From: Prolixibacteraceae bacterium | GTDB lineage: Bacteria; Bacteroidota; Bacteroidia; Bacteroidales; Prolixibacteraceae | Reading direction: 5' to 3' | DNA length: 32,814 nucleotides | Assembly (NCBI GenBank): GCA_003506435.1 | Contig: DOAQ01000047.1 | Coordinates: 1 to 32,814, forward strand | In this document: positions 23,847-32,814 of the stretch, one piece after another | How the letters are laid out: each line of letters starts with the position of its first letter | How positions within the stretch are numbered: position 1 is the first letter of the stretch | Position numbers and translations under genes: made by a program | The notes under the pieces: model-generated | Told to the model about the DNA's origin: nothing | Seen by the model: only the letters and a program-made list of their open reading frames with translations | The model's database searches: none

Positions 23847-25862
23847 ATGATGAAATATCCCCTGTTCATACAAAATGACTCCTGGCTGGAACCACATGCT
23901 CCAACCATTCTTTCGTGGCTGGAATTTGCAGAAAATACGGAAAAAGAACTTTGCAACGGAAAATCTCTATTCGGTTTTGCTCAGGGACATGAATGGTACG
24001 GAATTCATCACAGCGGAAAGAGCTGGTCTATCCGCGACTGGGCGCCCAATGCCACAGCCATTTTCCTGATTGGGGAATTCAATGGCTGGCAGGAGCTTGA
24101 AAATTTTCAGTTTAAAAATACAGGAAATGGAAATTGGGAACTGAACCTTCCTTTTGATGCAATAAAACACGGCGATTTATATGCCTTTTCGATGCGTTGG
24201 AATGGCGGTTCGGGGAAACGCATTCCGGCCTGGTGCCGCCGGGTTGTTCAGGATGAAAACACCTTGATTTTTAATGCGCAGGTCTGGCAGCCGGAAACTC
24301 CGTATCAATGGCAAAACCCCGGCTTTCAGCGCACCGGCGAAGCGCCGCTCGTTTACGAATCGCACATCGGCATGGCCGGTGAAGAGGAGCGCGTACACAC
24401 CTTTAACGAATTCAGGCACGATATTCTTCCCCGGATAAAAAATGCCGGTTACAATACCATCCAGTTGATGGCCATTCCCGAACACCCGTACTACGGAAGT
24501 TTCGGGTATCATGTGTCCAGCTTTTTCGCCCCATCGTCGCGCTTCGGTACTCCGGAAGAACTAAAAGAACTGATTGACGAAGCACACGGTATGGGCATCT
24601 CCGTCATTATGGATTTGGTTCATTCGCACGCTGTAAAGAACGAAGTGGAAGGGCTGGGCAAATACGACGGTAGCCGGTATCAGTTCTTTCACGATGGTCC
24701 CCGGGGCGAACACCCGGCCTGGGACTCGTATTGTTTTAATTACGGAAAACCCGAGGTGCTGCATTTTTTGCTTTCCAACATTGTATACTGGCTTCAGGAA
24801 TTTAAGTTCGACGGCTTTCGTTTCGACGGAGTGACCAGCATGTTGTATTTCGACCACGGGTTGGGGAAAGCATTCATCAATTACGGTGATTATTTCAACC
24901 CGAATGTAGATATCGAGGCCATTGCCTATTTCCGCATGGCCAACAAACTAATCCACGAAATCAACCCGAACGGCATTTCAATTGCTGAAGAAATGAGCGG
25001 ATTACCCGGTCTGGCAACTCCAATTACAGATGGAGGACTGGGATTTGATTTTCGTATGGCGATGGGGATACCCGACTACTGGATCAAACTAATTAAAGAT
25101 GTACCTGATGAAGCATGGAATATGGGAGAACTGTTCCATGAACTGATATCGAAACGGATGGATGAAAAAGTGGTGAGTTATGCCGAATCGCACGATCAGG
25201 CGCTGGTGGGCGATAAAACCATCATTTTCCGGCTGATCGACAAAGAGATGTATTTCAGTATGCGGAAAGACCAGCCCAACCTGATTGTTGACCGCGGAAT
25301 TGCCTTGCATAAAATGGTTCGTTTGGCAACGCTCTCAACTGCGGGCGGCGCATATCTCAACTTCATGGGCAACGAGTTCGGCCATCCCGAATGGATTGAT
25401 TTTCCGCGTGAAGGAAACAACTGGTCGTTTCAACATGCCCGCCGCCAGTGGAGCCTGACCGACAACAAAGACCTTCGCTATCACTTACTGGGCGATTTCG
25501 ACCGCGAACTGATTGGGTTTGTACGTGAAAATAAGTTGCTCGAAATACCTGATATAAACTGGGGGTACGATCACAATGTCAATAAAATACTGACCTTCTG
25601 GCGCGGACAATTTTTATTTGTATTTAACTTCCACCCCGACCAATCGTTTACCGATTATGGCCTTGAAATGGAACCTTCGAAGTTCAGGATTGTGTTGAAT
25701 ACCGATGAAAGCCGTTTTGGGGGACACAACCGGATTGATCAAAATTTATGGTATTACACATACCCGGAGGCCGGATTGACAGGCAAACATTATCTACGCC
25801 TGTATTTGCCCTCACGCACCGCAGTGGTATTAAAAAAAGAATGGATCAGAAAAGTTCGGTAA
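23847..25862 (+). CDS. glgB: 1,4-alpha-glucan branching enzyme (GH13_8 type)
   Basis: A 671-residue branching enzyme that makes alpha-1,6 branches in glycogen. The N-terminal carbohydrate-binding region (WSIRDWAPNATAIFLIGEFN, about 60-79) leads into a TIM barrel with nucleophile D327 (FRFDGVTS), acid/base E381 (IAEEMSG) and stabiliser D450 (ESHDQ). The long N-terminal part, and the sequence around SYAESHDQALVGDKT, match the eukaryote-like GH13_8 type typical of Bacteroidota. It is the first gene of a glycogen cluster; the histidine kinase gene starts two bases after its stop. Confidence 0.95.
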   Translation: MMKYPLFIQNDSWLEPHAPTILSWLEFAENTEKELCNGKSLFGFAQGHEWYGIHHSGKSWSIRDWAPNATAIFLIGEFNGWQELENFQFKNTGNGNWELNLPFDAIKHGDLYAFSMRWNGGSGKRIPAWCRRVVQDENTLIFNAQVWQPETPYQWQNPGFQRTGEAPLVYESHIGMAGEEERVHTFNEFRHDILPRIKNAGYNTIQLMAIPEHPYYGSFGYHVSSFFAPSSRFGTPEELKELIDEAHGMGISVIMDLVHSHAVKNEVEGLGKYDGSRYQFFHDGPRGEHPAWDSYCFNYGKPEVLHFLLSNIVYWLQEFKFDGFRFDGVTSMLYFDHGLGKAFINYGDYFNPNVDIEAIAYFRMANKLIHEINPNGISIAEEMSGLPGLATPITDGGLGFDFRMAMGIPDYWIKLIKDVPDEAWNMGELFHELISKRMDEKVVSYAESHDQALVGDKTIIFRLIDKEMYFSMRKDQPNLIVDRGIALHKMVRLATLSTAGGAYLNFMGNEFGHPEWIDFPREGNNWSFQHARRQWSLTDNKDLRYHLLGDFDRELIGFVRENKLLEIPDINWGYDHNVNKILTFWRGQFLFVFNFHPDQSFTDYGLEMEPSKFRIVLNTDESRFGGHNRIDQNLWYYTYPEAGLTGKHYLRLYLPSRTAVVLKKEWIRKVR

Positions 25863-25864
25863 CT

Positions 25865-26803
25865 ATGCAGAAAAACAACAATATTTCAAAAACCCTGATG
25901 GACAGTATTTTAAAAATCAGAACAAAAGGTGCATTCTTTATAACCGTTATTTCTGTCCTTGCTTCTGTACTAATTTATATTACGATGACATCTGTTTTCG
26001 GAATTGCCCTCAGTCCCTTTGGATTTGTTGCTGCAACGCTTATCCCTACAATAGTGGCATATCCTTCAATATATATTGTATTGAAAATGACCAACATTAT
26101 TCAGGCGAAAAATCAGGAAATTGAAATGAAAAACAGCTTAAAAAATACGTTGCTTTCGGTAGTTGCACATGATGTAAAAGGACCTTTAATGAATATTGAT
26201 ATGCTACTTGAACTATATTTTCAAAAAGAAATCAGACAGGAGGAATTACTCGGATTATTGAAAGAATTACAACAGCAGGTGAAAACCAACCTTGATTTTG
26301 TGATGAACATTTTGCAATGGACAAAAACTCAGTTTGATGGTTTTCAGGTAATTAAAAATAAAACTGACTTGAAATTATTGATTGACAGAATGCTTAATGC
26401 CTACCAATTTCAGATTCAGCAGAAAAAAATTACAGTTGAAACTGACGTTGACCTGACTGCCAATATCGACCGTGATTTAATACGATTGGTACTTCGCAAC
26501 TTATTGTCGAATGCGATAAAATATTCGGAAACAGGTGGAAAAATCAGTATCTCTGCAAAAATCGAAAATGGCATATTAGTTACAAGTGTCATGGATAACG
26601 GCCTTGGCATTGAGCCGGAAAAACTGAAAAGTATTTTTAATGAAAATGTGCTGGATTCCAGCAAGGGAACTTACATGGAAACAGGCACAGGCCTGGGGCT
26701 TAAACTTTGCAAAACCTTTATTAATGCGCTTGGTGGAACAATTGGTGCAGAAAGTGAACCAGGTAAAGGTTCCACTTTTTATTTCACCATTCCGCAGGAT
26801 TAG
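25865..26803 (+). CDS. Small membrane-bound histidine kinase
   Basis: A 312-residue kinase. Two transmembrane helices (about 22-46 and 51-75) are followed by the H-box SVVAHDVKGP with H102, then the N-box NLLSNAIKYS, G1 DNGLGI and G2 GTGLGLKL. There is no recognisable periplasmic sensor domain and no response-regulator gene nearby. I chose the ATG at 25865, two bases after the glgB stop; a longer start at 25748 lies entirely in glgB. An ATG at 25841 is also possible. It may sense a membrane or intracellular signal linked to glycogen state; this is inferred only from location. Confidence 0.85.
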   Translation: MQKNNNISKTLMDSILKIRTKGAFFITVISVLASVLIYITMTSVFGIALSPFGFVAATLIPTIVAYPSIYIVLKMTNIIQAKNQEIEMKNSLKNTLLSVVAHDVKGPLMNIDMLLELYFQKEIRQEELLGLLKELQQQVKTNLDFVMNILQWTKTQFDGFQVIKNKTDLKLLIDRMLNAYQFQIQQKKITVETDVDLTANIDRDLIRLVLRNLLSNAIKYSETGGKISISAKIENGILVTSVMDNGLGIEPEKLKSIFNENVLDSSKGTYMETGTGLGLKLCKTFINALGGTIGAESEPGKGSTFYFTIPQD

Positions 26804-26850
26804 TCGCAGTCACAGCATTCAGCAACAATATCGAAAATCAAGTATCAAGT

Positions 26851-27855
26851 ATGAAATTTTTTACTGAAGTTGAAATACCTGACTGTCCCTGGAAAATCGA
26901 CTACCAGTCGGGCGTGATGATGATGGGCTCCTGCTTTACTGAAAATATCGGGCAAAAACTTGCTGATTTGAAATTCAATATCGACCTCAACCCGTTCGGT
27001 ATTTTATACAACCCGGTTTCGCTTGCCAACAGCCTGCGCAGGTTAATGCAACCCCGGCAATTCATTGCCTCCGACCTTTTTTTCGATCAGGGAAGCTGGA
27101 ATAGTTTTTCGCACCACAGCCGGTTTTCCGGTTCCGACCGCGATCAGGTTTTAAATACGATAAACCGGCAATTGGAACAGTCTTCCTTGTTCCTGAAAAG
27201 TACTCGTCTCCTGGTCATCACTTTCGGTACCGCCTGGGTATACGAATGGATACAAAACGGACAAGTGGTTGCCAACTGCCACAAAATACCGGCAAAGGAA
27301 TTTCGCCGTTACAGGCTGACTATCGATGAAATTGCAAAAGAATACAACGAGTTACATACTGAGCTTTTAAAATTTAACCCAAATATAAAGATGGTTTTTA
27401 CGGTAAGTCCGATCCGCCACTGGAAGGACGGGGCAATAGAAAACCAGCTCAGCAAAGCCACTCTTTTACTGTCCATCAACCAGCTAATAAAAAGACCCGG
27501 TAAAGACCTGTGTTATTATTTTCCTTCCTACGAAATACTGATGGACGAACTGCGCGATTATCGCTTCTATGCCAGTGATATGCTGCACTTGAGCGATGTT
27601 GCGGCAGACTATATTTACTCCCGATTCAGTAAAATAATGATTTCGGAAGATAGTCTAAAACTATCGGGAGATGTTGCCAAAATACACAAGGCGGCAATGC
27701 ACCGCCCGTTCAATCCGACGGCTGAAGAATACCGGAAATTTCTGTTATACAACCTCCGTCAGATTGATCAATTAACAGAAAATTTTCCGTTTCTTAACTT
27801 TAAAATTGAAAAGTCACACTTTCGGGATGAGATGACAAGATTTGCCGCAGAATAA
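26851..27855 (+). CDS. GSCFA-domain protein (SGNH hydrolase-like)
   Basis: A 334-residue protein with the defining GSCF motif (26-29, MMGSCFTENIG), whose serine would be the SGNH-type nucleophile, and SDMLHLSDVAADYI near residues 243-256, which supplies an Asp-His pair. The fold is GDSL/SGNH-like, so an esterase or acyl-transfer function is possible; the true substrate is unknown. It sits between the kinase and the debranching enzyme, and its stop overlaps a short ATG that I do not accept as a gene. Present in many Bacteroidota next to carbohydrate genes. Confidence 0.85.
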   Translation: MKFFTEVEIPDCPWKIDYQSGVMMMGSCFTENIGQKLADLKFNIDLNPFGILYNPVSLANSLRRLMQPRQFIASDLFFDQGSWNSFSHHSRFSGSDRDQVLNTINRQLEQSSLFLKSTRLLVITFGTAWVYEWIQNGQVVANCHKIPAKEFRRYRLTIDEIAKEYNELHTELLKFNPNIKMVFTVSPIRHWKDGAIENQLSKATLLLSINQLIKRPGKDLCYYFPSYEILMDELRDYRFYASDMLHLSDVAADYIYSRFSKIMISEDSLKLSGDVAKIHKAAMHRPFNPTAEEYRKFLLYNLRQIDQLTENFPFLNFKIEKSHFRDEMTRFAAE

Positions 27856-27954
27856 TGCAAAGGGAACCAGAATATTATGTATCTTTAGACACCTTTCTAT
27901 TCGAGCTAGACATCCTGTTAGTTTGTTGGTTTTCGGCTAAAAATTTCGGAGGTC

Positions 27955-29901
27955 ATGAGTTACTTAAAATTCGACAAAAATCAATTGGTAAACCTGGAGT
28001 ATTCGCTGTACCGCGAGTTACTCAGAACCAACCGGGCAGGATCGTACCTGAGTACCACCCTGTCGGGCTGCAATACCCGGAAATATCATGGGTTGCTGAT
28101 TTGTCCGCTCGAAGAGCTGGACGGAGGAAAACATGTATTGCTTTCGTCGCTCGATGAAACCGTAATTCAGCATGAAGCCGAATTCAATCTGGGTATCCAT
28201 AAATACTCGGGCGACCATTATGAACCGAAAGGGCACAAATACATCCGCGATGTGGAAATGGAACAAGTCCCCAAAATTACGTACCAGGTAGGTGGGGTTG
28301 TTTTACAGCGCGAACGGCTTTTGGTTGAAAACGAACAACAGGTATTGATCCGTTACACGCTGATAGAGGCGCATTCGCCAACCAAGTTACGGTTCAAACC
28401 ATTTCTGGCTTTCCGGAATGTACATACCCTGAGCAAGGCAAATATGTATGCCAATACGAAATACAAACCCGCCGGCAATGGTGTAAAAATTCGTATGTAC
28501 GACGGGTATCCGTATTTGCACATGCAGTTTTCAAAAGAACCCGAATTTATTGCCGTTCCCCACTGGTACTACAATATTGAATATTTAAAAGAACAGAACC
28601 GGGGCTACGAATACCAGGAAGACCTGTTTGTTCCCGGGTATTTTGAATTGCCGATCAAAAAAGGAGAAAGCATCATTTTTTCAGCATCCACCGTTGAGGC
28701 CAAACCGCTGGGACTGAAACAGAAATTCACCAATGAACACAGCAAACGGATATTGCGGGATACTTTTCTGGGCAATATCGACAATGCTGCCCAGCAATTT
28801 ATTTTCAGAAAAAATGGAAAAACTGACATCATTGCAGGATTCCCCTGGTATGGTCCGCGTACCCGCCAAACTTTTGTGTCGCTGCCCGGACTGACGCTGG
28901 AAAGAGACGAACCGGAAACATTCGAAAAAGTGATCGACACGCAACTGGAACGCCTCGATGACGGACTTTTCCCGAAAATATGCGGAATGTATGACTGTGA
29001 ATACGATGCCAGCGATGTTTCGCTTTGGTTTTTCTGGGCTTTACAGGAATACCATTCCTTTACAAAAGATTCAGCTCATATCTGGTCGAAATACGGACTG
29101 GCCATGAAACAAATATTAAACGGTTACTGCAAAGGGCAGAAGTTTAATATTAGAATGAACGAAAAAGGCCTCATTTCAGCAACATCTAAAGATATTGCCC
29201 TTACCTGGATGGATTCCTACATCAATGGAAAACCGGTAGTGCAACGCCCGGGGATGGCCGTTGAAATCAATGCCCTTTGGTACAATGCCCTTTGTTTTTC
29301 CATTGAACTGGCGAAGGCAAACGGCGACAAAGAATTTGCAGATGAATGGGAACCACGTTCACAGTTGGCTGCCAAGTCGTTTATAGAAATATTCTGGGAC
29401 GACCAAAAAGGCTACCTGGCTGATTATGCAACCGACAGGTACAAAAACTGGGATGTACGCCCCAACATGCTTCTGGCTGCAGCCCTCGATTATTCGCCAC
29501 TCGATCGTGAAAAACAAAAGCTCGTGTTGAGCGTGGTAAAAAAACAATTGCTCACACCTCGTGGATTACGCAGTCTTTCGCCGCAAGATCCCATGTACAA
29601 AGGGCAATGCGAAGGATCGCCCGAACAACGGGAACAGGCGGTACACCAGGGAACCGTCTGGCCTTGGTTCATCCAGTTCTTTGTAAAGGCTTATCTGAAT
29701 ATCCACAAGCGCGGCGGACTTCCGTTTGTGCAGAAAATTATGGAAGGCTTCGAGGAAGAAATGTCGGAGCATTGTATCGGTACCATTTCAGAAACTTATA
29801 ACGGGAACCCGCCCCACACAGCCAAAGGCTCAATCAGCCAGGCATGGAGTGTTGCCGCAGTGATCAAAGCTTGGAAATTGGTTCGGGAATATAGAGAATA
29901 A
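27955..29901 (+). CDS. Glycogen debranching enzyme (GDE/GH133 type)
   Basis: A 648-residue amylo-alpha-1,6-glucosidase-type protein. The N-terminal GDE_N domain (about 1-230) begins with RELLRTNRAGSYLSTTLSGC and NTRKYHGLL. The C-terminal (alpha/alpha) barrel contains GFPWYGPRTRQTFVSLPGLT and, near the end, HQGTVWPWFIQFFVKAY. It removes side chains from glycogen. The start is well supported: GGAGG lies 4-8 bases before ATG, a rare good Shine-Dalgarno for this genome. The glycosyltransferase follows 18 bases later, in the same operon. Confidence 0.93.
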   Translation: MSYLKFDKNQLVNLEYSLYRELLRTNRAGSYLSTTLSGCNTRKYHGLLICPLEELDGGKHVLLSSLDETVIQHEAEFNLGIHKYSGDHYEPKGHKYIRDVEMEQVPKITYQVGGVVLQRERLLVENEQQVLIRYTLIEAHSPTKLRFKPFLAFRNVHTLSKANMYANTKYKPAGNGVKIRMYDGYPYLHMQFSKEPEFIAVPHWYYNIEYLKEQNRGYEYQEDLFVPGYFELPIKKGESIIFSASTVEAKPLGLKQKFTNEHSKRILRDTFLGNIDNAAQQFIFRKNGKTDIIAGFPWYGPRTRQTFVSLPGLTLERDEPETFEKVIDTQLERLDDGLFPKICGMYDCEYDASDVSLWFFWALQEYHSFTKDSAHIWSKYGLAMKQILNGYCKGQKFNIRMNEKGLISATSKDIALTWMDSYINGKPVVQRPGMAVEINALWYNALCFSIELAKANGDKEFADEWEPRSQLAAKSFIEIFWDDQKGYLADYATDRYKNWDVRPNMLLAAALDYSPLDREKQKLVLSVVKKQLLTPRGLRSLSPQDPMYKGQCEGSPEQREQAVHQGTVWPWFIQFFVKAYLNIHKRGGLPFVQKIMEGFEEEMSEHCIGTISETYNGNPPHTAKGSISQAWSVAAVIKAWKLVREYRE

Positions 29902-29919
29902 CTACAAAAATAATCGTCT

Positions 29920-31212
29920 ATGAGGGTGTTGATGTTTGGGTGGGAATTTCCGCCCCATATCTCGGGAGGCTTGGGAACAGCATGTTACGGGTTGACAAAA
30001 GGGCTGGCCGAATACAGCGATGTGGACGTTATTTTTGTCGTTCCGAAAACGTACGGCGACGAAGACCTGTCGGCTATGAAACTGGTGGGGGCAAACACTG
30101 TTCCTGTTACCAAAAAAAATATCACTTTCAGCGATCTTCAGAAAAAAATTGAATACTACGAAGTTGAATCGGGCATTGTACCCTATACCGATCCCGAAGA
30201 ATTCTGGAGAATGAGTTCGAAAAGTGTTTCAGAAAAAACCCGTTTTATTGAAACCGATTCAGAGGGAAAACTTCATTTTTCCGGAAAATACGATAAAGAT
30301 CTGCTGTATGAAATCTATAAATATTCGATCGTAGCCGAGGTAATTGCCCGCGATACCGAATTTGATGTAATCCATGCCCACGACTGGCTGGCTTATCCGG
30401 CCGGCATTGCAGCCAAACAGATTTCCGGCAAACCGCTGGTCATTCACGTTCATGCTACCGACTTCGACCGGAGCGGGGGCAGCGTAAACCCGCAAGTATA
30501 CGAGATTGAAAAACAGGGAATGGATGCTGCCGATAAAATTATCACGGTGAGTAACCTGACCCGTAACATCGTAATTGAAAAATACGGTATCGATCCGGCG
30601 AAGGTAGTCACCGTTTACAATGCTGTTGAACCGCTTTCGCAGGAAGAAAAAGTACGTTTGAAAAAGGGAGTAAACGAAAAAATAGTGACTTTCCTCGGAA
30701 GGATCACCATGCAGAAAGGACCCGAATATTACGTGGAAGCAGCTAATCTGGTACTTCAGAAAATGAACAACGTGCGTTTTGTAATGGCCGGAAGCGGCGA
30801 TATGATGAATGCCATGGTGCGCCGCGCAGCCAGCCTGAAGATCACCGACCGGTTTCATTTCACCGGCTTTCTGAAAGGCGACGATGTATTCGACATGTTC
30901 CGCATGAGCGATGTGTTTGTGATGCCATCGGTTTCCGAGCCATTTGGTATTGTGCCGCTCGAAGCCATGCAAACCAACGTACCGGTAATTATTTCACGCC
31001 AGTCAGGAGTTTCCGAAATATTGAAATTCGCCATTAAAACCGATTACTGGGACACACACGCTATGGCCGATGCCATCTACGGATTACTGAATTACCCGGC
31101 CCTGCATAAGATGTTTGTGGAATATGGGAAAAAGGAAGTGGACAACCTGCGCTGGAAGAATTCGGCGAAAAATGTCCGTGATATTTATTTGGAAGTTTTA
31201 AAAACTGCGTAA
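29920..31212 (+). CDS. GT4-family glycosyltransferase, probable glycogen synthase-type
   Basis: A 430-residue GT-B glycosyltransferase. The N-terminus WEFPPHISGGLGTACYGL holds the acceptor/donor GGLG loop of the glycogen and starch synthase group; DVIHAHDWL follows. The C-terminal half has GRITMQKGPEYYVEAA and SEPFGIVPLEAMQ with the EX7E catalytic pair. It should transfer glucose from a sugar nucleotide in the cytoplasm. Placement between the debranching enzyme and GH57 strongly suggests alpha-glucan synthesis. Another GT4 role cannot be excluded. Confidence 0.82.
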   Translation: MRVLMFGWEFPPHISGGLGTACYGLTKGLAEYSDVDVIFVVPKTYGDEDLSAMKLVGANTVPVTKKNITFSDLQKKIEYYEVESGIVPYTDPEEFWRMSSKSVSEKTRFIETDSEGKLHFSGKYDKDLLYEIYKYSIVAEVIARDTEFDVIHAHDWLAYPAGIAAKQISGKPLVIHVHATDFDRSGGSVNPQVYEIEKQGMDAADKIITVSNLTRNIVIEKYGIDPAKVVTVYNAVEPLSQEEKVRLKKGVNEKIVTFLGRITMQKGPEYYVEAANLVLQKMNNVRFVMAGSGDMMNAMVRRAASLKITDRFHFTGFLKGDDVFDMFRMSDVFVMPSVSEPFGIVPLEAMQTNVPVIISRQSGVSEILKFAIKTDYWDTHAMADAIYGLLNYPALHKMFVEYGKKEVDNLRWKNSAKNVRDIYLEVLKTA

Positions 31213-31225
31213 ATCAACCAACGAT

Positions 31226-32554
31226 ATGAGAGCAATTTGTTTTTATTTTCAGGTTCATCAACCGTTCAGGTACCGCCGGTACCGGTTTTTCGACATTGGC
31301 AACGACCATTATTATTACGATGATTTTGCCAATGAATCGATCCTGCGCAAAGTGGCCGACCGCTGCTACCTGCCTGCCAATAAGTTAATGCTCGAACTTG
31401 TGAAAAAACACAAAGGAAAGTTCAAGATTGCGTATTCCATTTCGGGACTGGCGCTTGAGCAGTTTGATTTATACACGCCGGAAGTGCTCGATTCCTTCCG
31501 GGCGCTGGCCGAAACCGGTCATGTCGAATTTCTATCGGAAACCTATTCTCACTCGTTGGTCGCATTGAAAAACAAGGAATTATTCATCCGGCAAATTCAG
31601 GAGCACGATGCCTTGATTGAAAAACATTTCGGGCAAAAACCAACGGTTTTCAGAAATACAGAGTTGGTTTATTCCGATCAAATCGGGCAAACCATTGCCG
31701 ATCTTGGATTTAAAGCCATGCTGACCGAAGGTGCCAAGCACATTCTCGGCTGGAAATCGCCCAACTATCTATACGTGAATGCCATCAATCCGAGGCTAAA
31801 AGTGCTGATGCGCAATTTCAAGCTAAGCGACGACATTGCTTTCCGTTTCTCGAACCAGGGATGGAACGAGTACCCGCTCACTGCCGATAAATATGTCCGC
31901 TGGATAAATGCCAAAAAGGAAAATGAAATTTTCAATCTGTTCATGGACTATGAAACATTTGGAGAACATCAGGGAGCCGAAACCGGGATATTTAAATTTC
32001 TGGAAGCGCTGCCCGACGAAGTGATTAAAAGCGGCAAACTGCAATTTGCAACGCCTTCGGAAATAGCTGAAAATTTTCAGCCTGTTTCGGCAGTCAATGT
32101 GCCGCATACCATTTCGTGGGCCGACGAAGAACGCGACCTGACAGCATGGCTGGGAAACCAGCTTCAGAATGAAGCGTTCGATAAATTGTACGACCTGAGC
32201 GAGCGGATGCAGAAAGTTACCGATCCCGATTTGGTAAAAGACTTCAACTTTTTACAGGCCAGCGACCACTTCTATTACATGTGCACCAAGTTTTTCTCCG
32301 ATGGCGAAGTCCATAAATATTTCAATCCGTACGAAACGCCGTACGAAGCATTTATCAACTATATGAATATCCTGAATGACTTCAGTCTGCGGCTCGACAA
32401 GGTGGCGCCAACCGGCGAGATCAATAAAGAAATTAAAGCGCTGAAAAAAGTAATTGAAGAAAAAGATAAAAAACTTAGCAAATACGAGGCAGAACTGAAA
32501 GCTCTGCAAAGCAAAACAAAACCCACACCCGTAAAAAAAGCAGGCAAAAAGTGA
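31226..32554 (+). CDS. GH57 alpha-amylase/glucanotransferase-type protein
   Basis: A 442-residue GH57 protein. Motif 1 HQPF is at 11-14, motif 2 ETYSHS at 105-110, motif 3 FRNTELV with nucleophile E146, and motif 4 MDYETFGEH with acid D241. It should cleave or rearrange alpha-1,4-glucan in the cytoplasm. The last ~45 residues are a predicted coiled coil rich in Lys and Glu ending in a basic tail, absent from many relatives. It starts 13 bases after the glycosyltransferase and closes the glycogen cluster. Confidence 0.92.
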   Translation: MRAICFYFQVHQPFRYRRYRFFDIGNDHYYYDDFANESILRKVADRCYLPANKLMLELVKKHKGKFKIAYSISGLALEQFDLYTPEVLDSFRALAETGHVEFLSETYSHSLVALKNKELFIRQIQEHDALIEKHFGQKPTVFRNTELVYSDQIGQTIADLGFKAMLTEGAKHILGWKSPNYLYVNAINPRLKVLMRNFKLSDDIAFRFSNQGWNEYPLTADKYVRWINAKKENEIFNLFMDYETFGEHQGAETGIFKFLEALPDEVIKSGKLQFATPSEIAENFQPVSAVNVPHTISWADEERDLTAWLGNQLQNEAFDKLYDLSERMQKVTDPDLVKDFNFLQASDHFYYMCTKFFSDGEVHKYFNPYETPYEAFINYMNILNDFSLRLDKVAPTGEINKEIKALKKVIEEKDKKLSKYEAELKALQSKTKPTPVKKAGKK

Positions 32555-32573
32555 GTTTCATTTTTGAAAGAAT

Positions 32574-32753
32574 TCATCGTGATTGATCGCCCAATAGCTG
32601 ATTGTTCTCCGTAGTTTCTATTGGCGGTAGATAATTGCCGTTCCATGCATCAACAGCCGCTTCTTTTACTGTCTCCCATTCGCTGATAATTAATCAAAGA
32701 ATTACAATTGCTATAAGCTTTAAAATTGTTTGAGTGATGATTCTTTTGCTCAT
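32574..32753 (-). pseudogene. Small membrane-protein frame broken by an in-frame TGA
   Basis: From the ATG at 32751-32753 the minus strand reads MSKRIITQTILKLIAIVIL, then TGA at 32694-32696, then continues in the same frame as LIISEWETVKEAAVDAWNGN and onward to a TGA at 32574-32576. The two parts together make a 58-residue protein with one transmembrane helix and a soluble tail; the stop falls inside the helix. This fits a recent nonsense mutation. It runs convergently to the GH57 gene, 19 bases from its stop. A sequencing error is possible. Confidence 0.45.
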
Positions 32754-32814
32754 GGTAATTTCTTGATTAAGGAAAGAGTAGCGTATAATAATCCCAAATT
32801 ACGCATTAGAAACC

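Noticed and set aside
25748..25864. Longer N-terminus for the histidine kinase
   Set aside because: The added 39 residues are encoded by glgB in another frame and are not hydrophobic or conserved in type.
27855..28157. 100-codon open frame overlapping the GSCFA stop
   Set aside because: Most of it lies inside the debranching enzyme gene, which has a good ribosome-binding site and clear domains; the frame has no protein-like pattern.

Overview
The window reads as chromosome of a Bacteroidota bacterium. The signs are several -7 boxes of the Bacteroidota type (TAnnTTTG), weak Shine-Dalgarno sites, a GSCFA-domain protein, a eukaryotic-type (GH13_8) branching enzyme beside a GH133 debranching enzyme, GT4 synthase and GH57 amylase, and a GntR regulator whose C-terminal half looks like a LacI-type effector domain. 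The order cannot be fixed from this sequence; Marinilabiliales-like Bacteroidia is a guess. No tRNA, rRNA, CRISPR array or intact insertion sequence was seen.

Layout. (1) 1-948, minus: the first 316 residues of a KAP-family P-loop NTPase that runs off the left edge. (2) 949-1605: non-coding, dense in inverted repeats. (3) 1606-13165, minus: an eleven-gene catabolic cluster, read from high to low coordinates: TIM-barrel isomerase, split transketolase (N and C halves as separate genes), MFS transporter, zinc alcohol dehydrogenase, second TIM-barrel protein, small cupin, phosphotriesterase-like lipoprotein, Gfo/Idh/MocA dehydrogenase, tartronate-semialdehyde-reductase-type dehydrogenase and a 643-residue lactonase. 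A GntR regulator is divergent at 13354-14370. The dehydrogenase and lactonase match the families I know as D-apiose dehydrogenase (ApsD) and D-apionate lactonase (ApnL), so a branched sugar such as D-apiose is the best substrate guess. (4) 14529-17132, minus: rplM-rpsI-rpsB-tsf with a long leader, a structured rpsI-rpsB spacer and a strong terminator. (5) 17493-20762, plus: O-antigen-ligase-like protein, 3-methyladenine DNA glycosylase and DprA. (6) 20883-22362, plus: an AT-rich two-gene module, a 334-residue DNA-binding protein and a Doc/Fic-type toxin, behind a promoter overlapped by a perfect inverted repeat. (7) 22436-23755, plus: RhlE-type DEAD-box helicase with an apparently leaderless start. 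(8) 23847-32554, plus: glycogen/alpha-glucan metabolism (branching enzyme, small histidine kinase, GSCFA protein, debranching enzyme, GT4 glycosyltransferase, GH57). (9) 32574-32753, minus: a small membrane-protein reading frame broken by one in-frame TGA.

The most unusual region is the catabolic cluster. It joins the first two enzymes of oxidative D-apiose breakdown to a split transketolase, but has none of the later enzymes of the described oxidative routes that I could recognise (no ApnO-like enzyme, RuBisCO-like protein or sugar kinase). It therefore looks like a variant or undescribed route for D-apiose or a related branched sugar. This is inference from family resemblance and gene order; no search was run.
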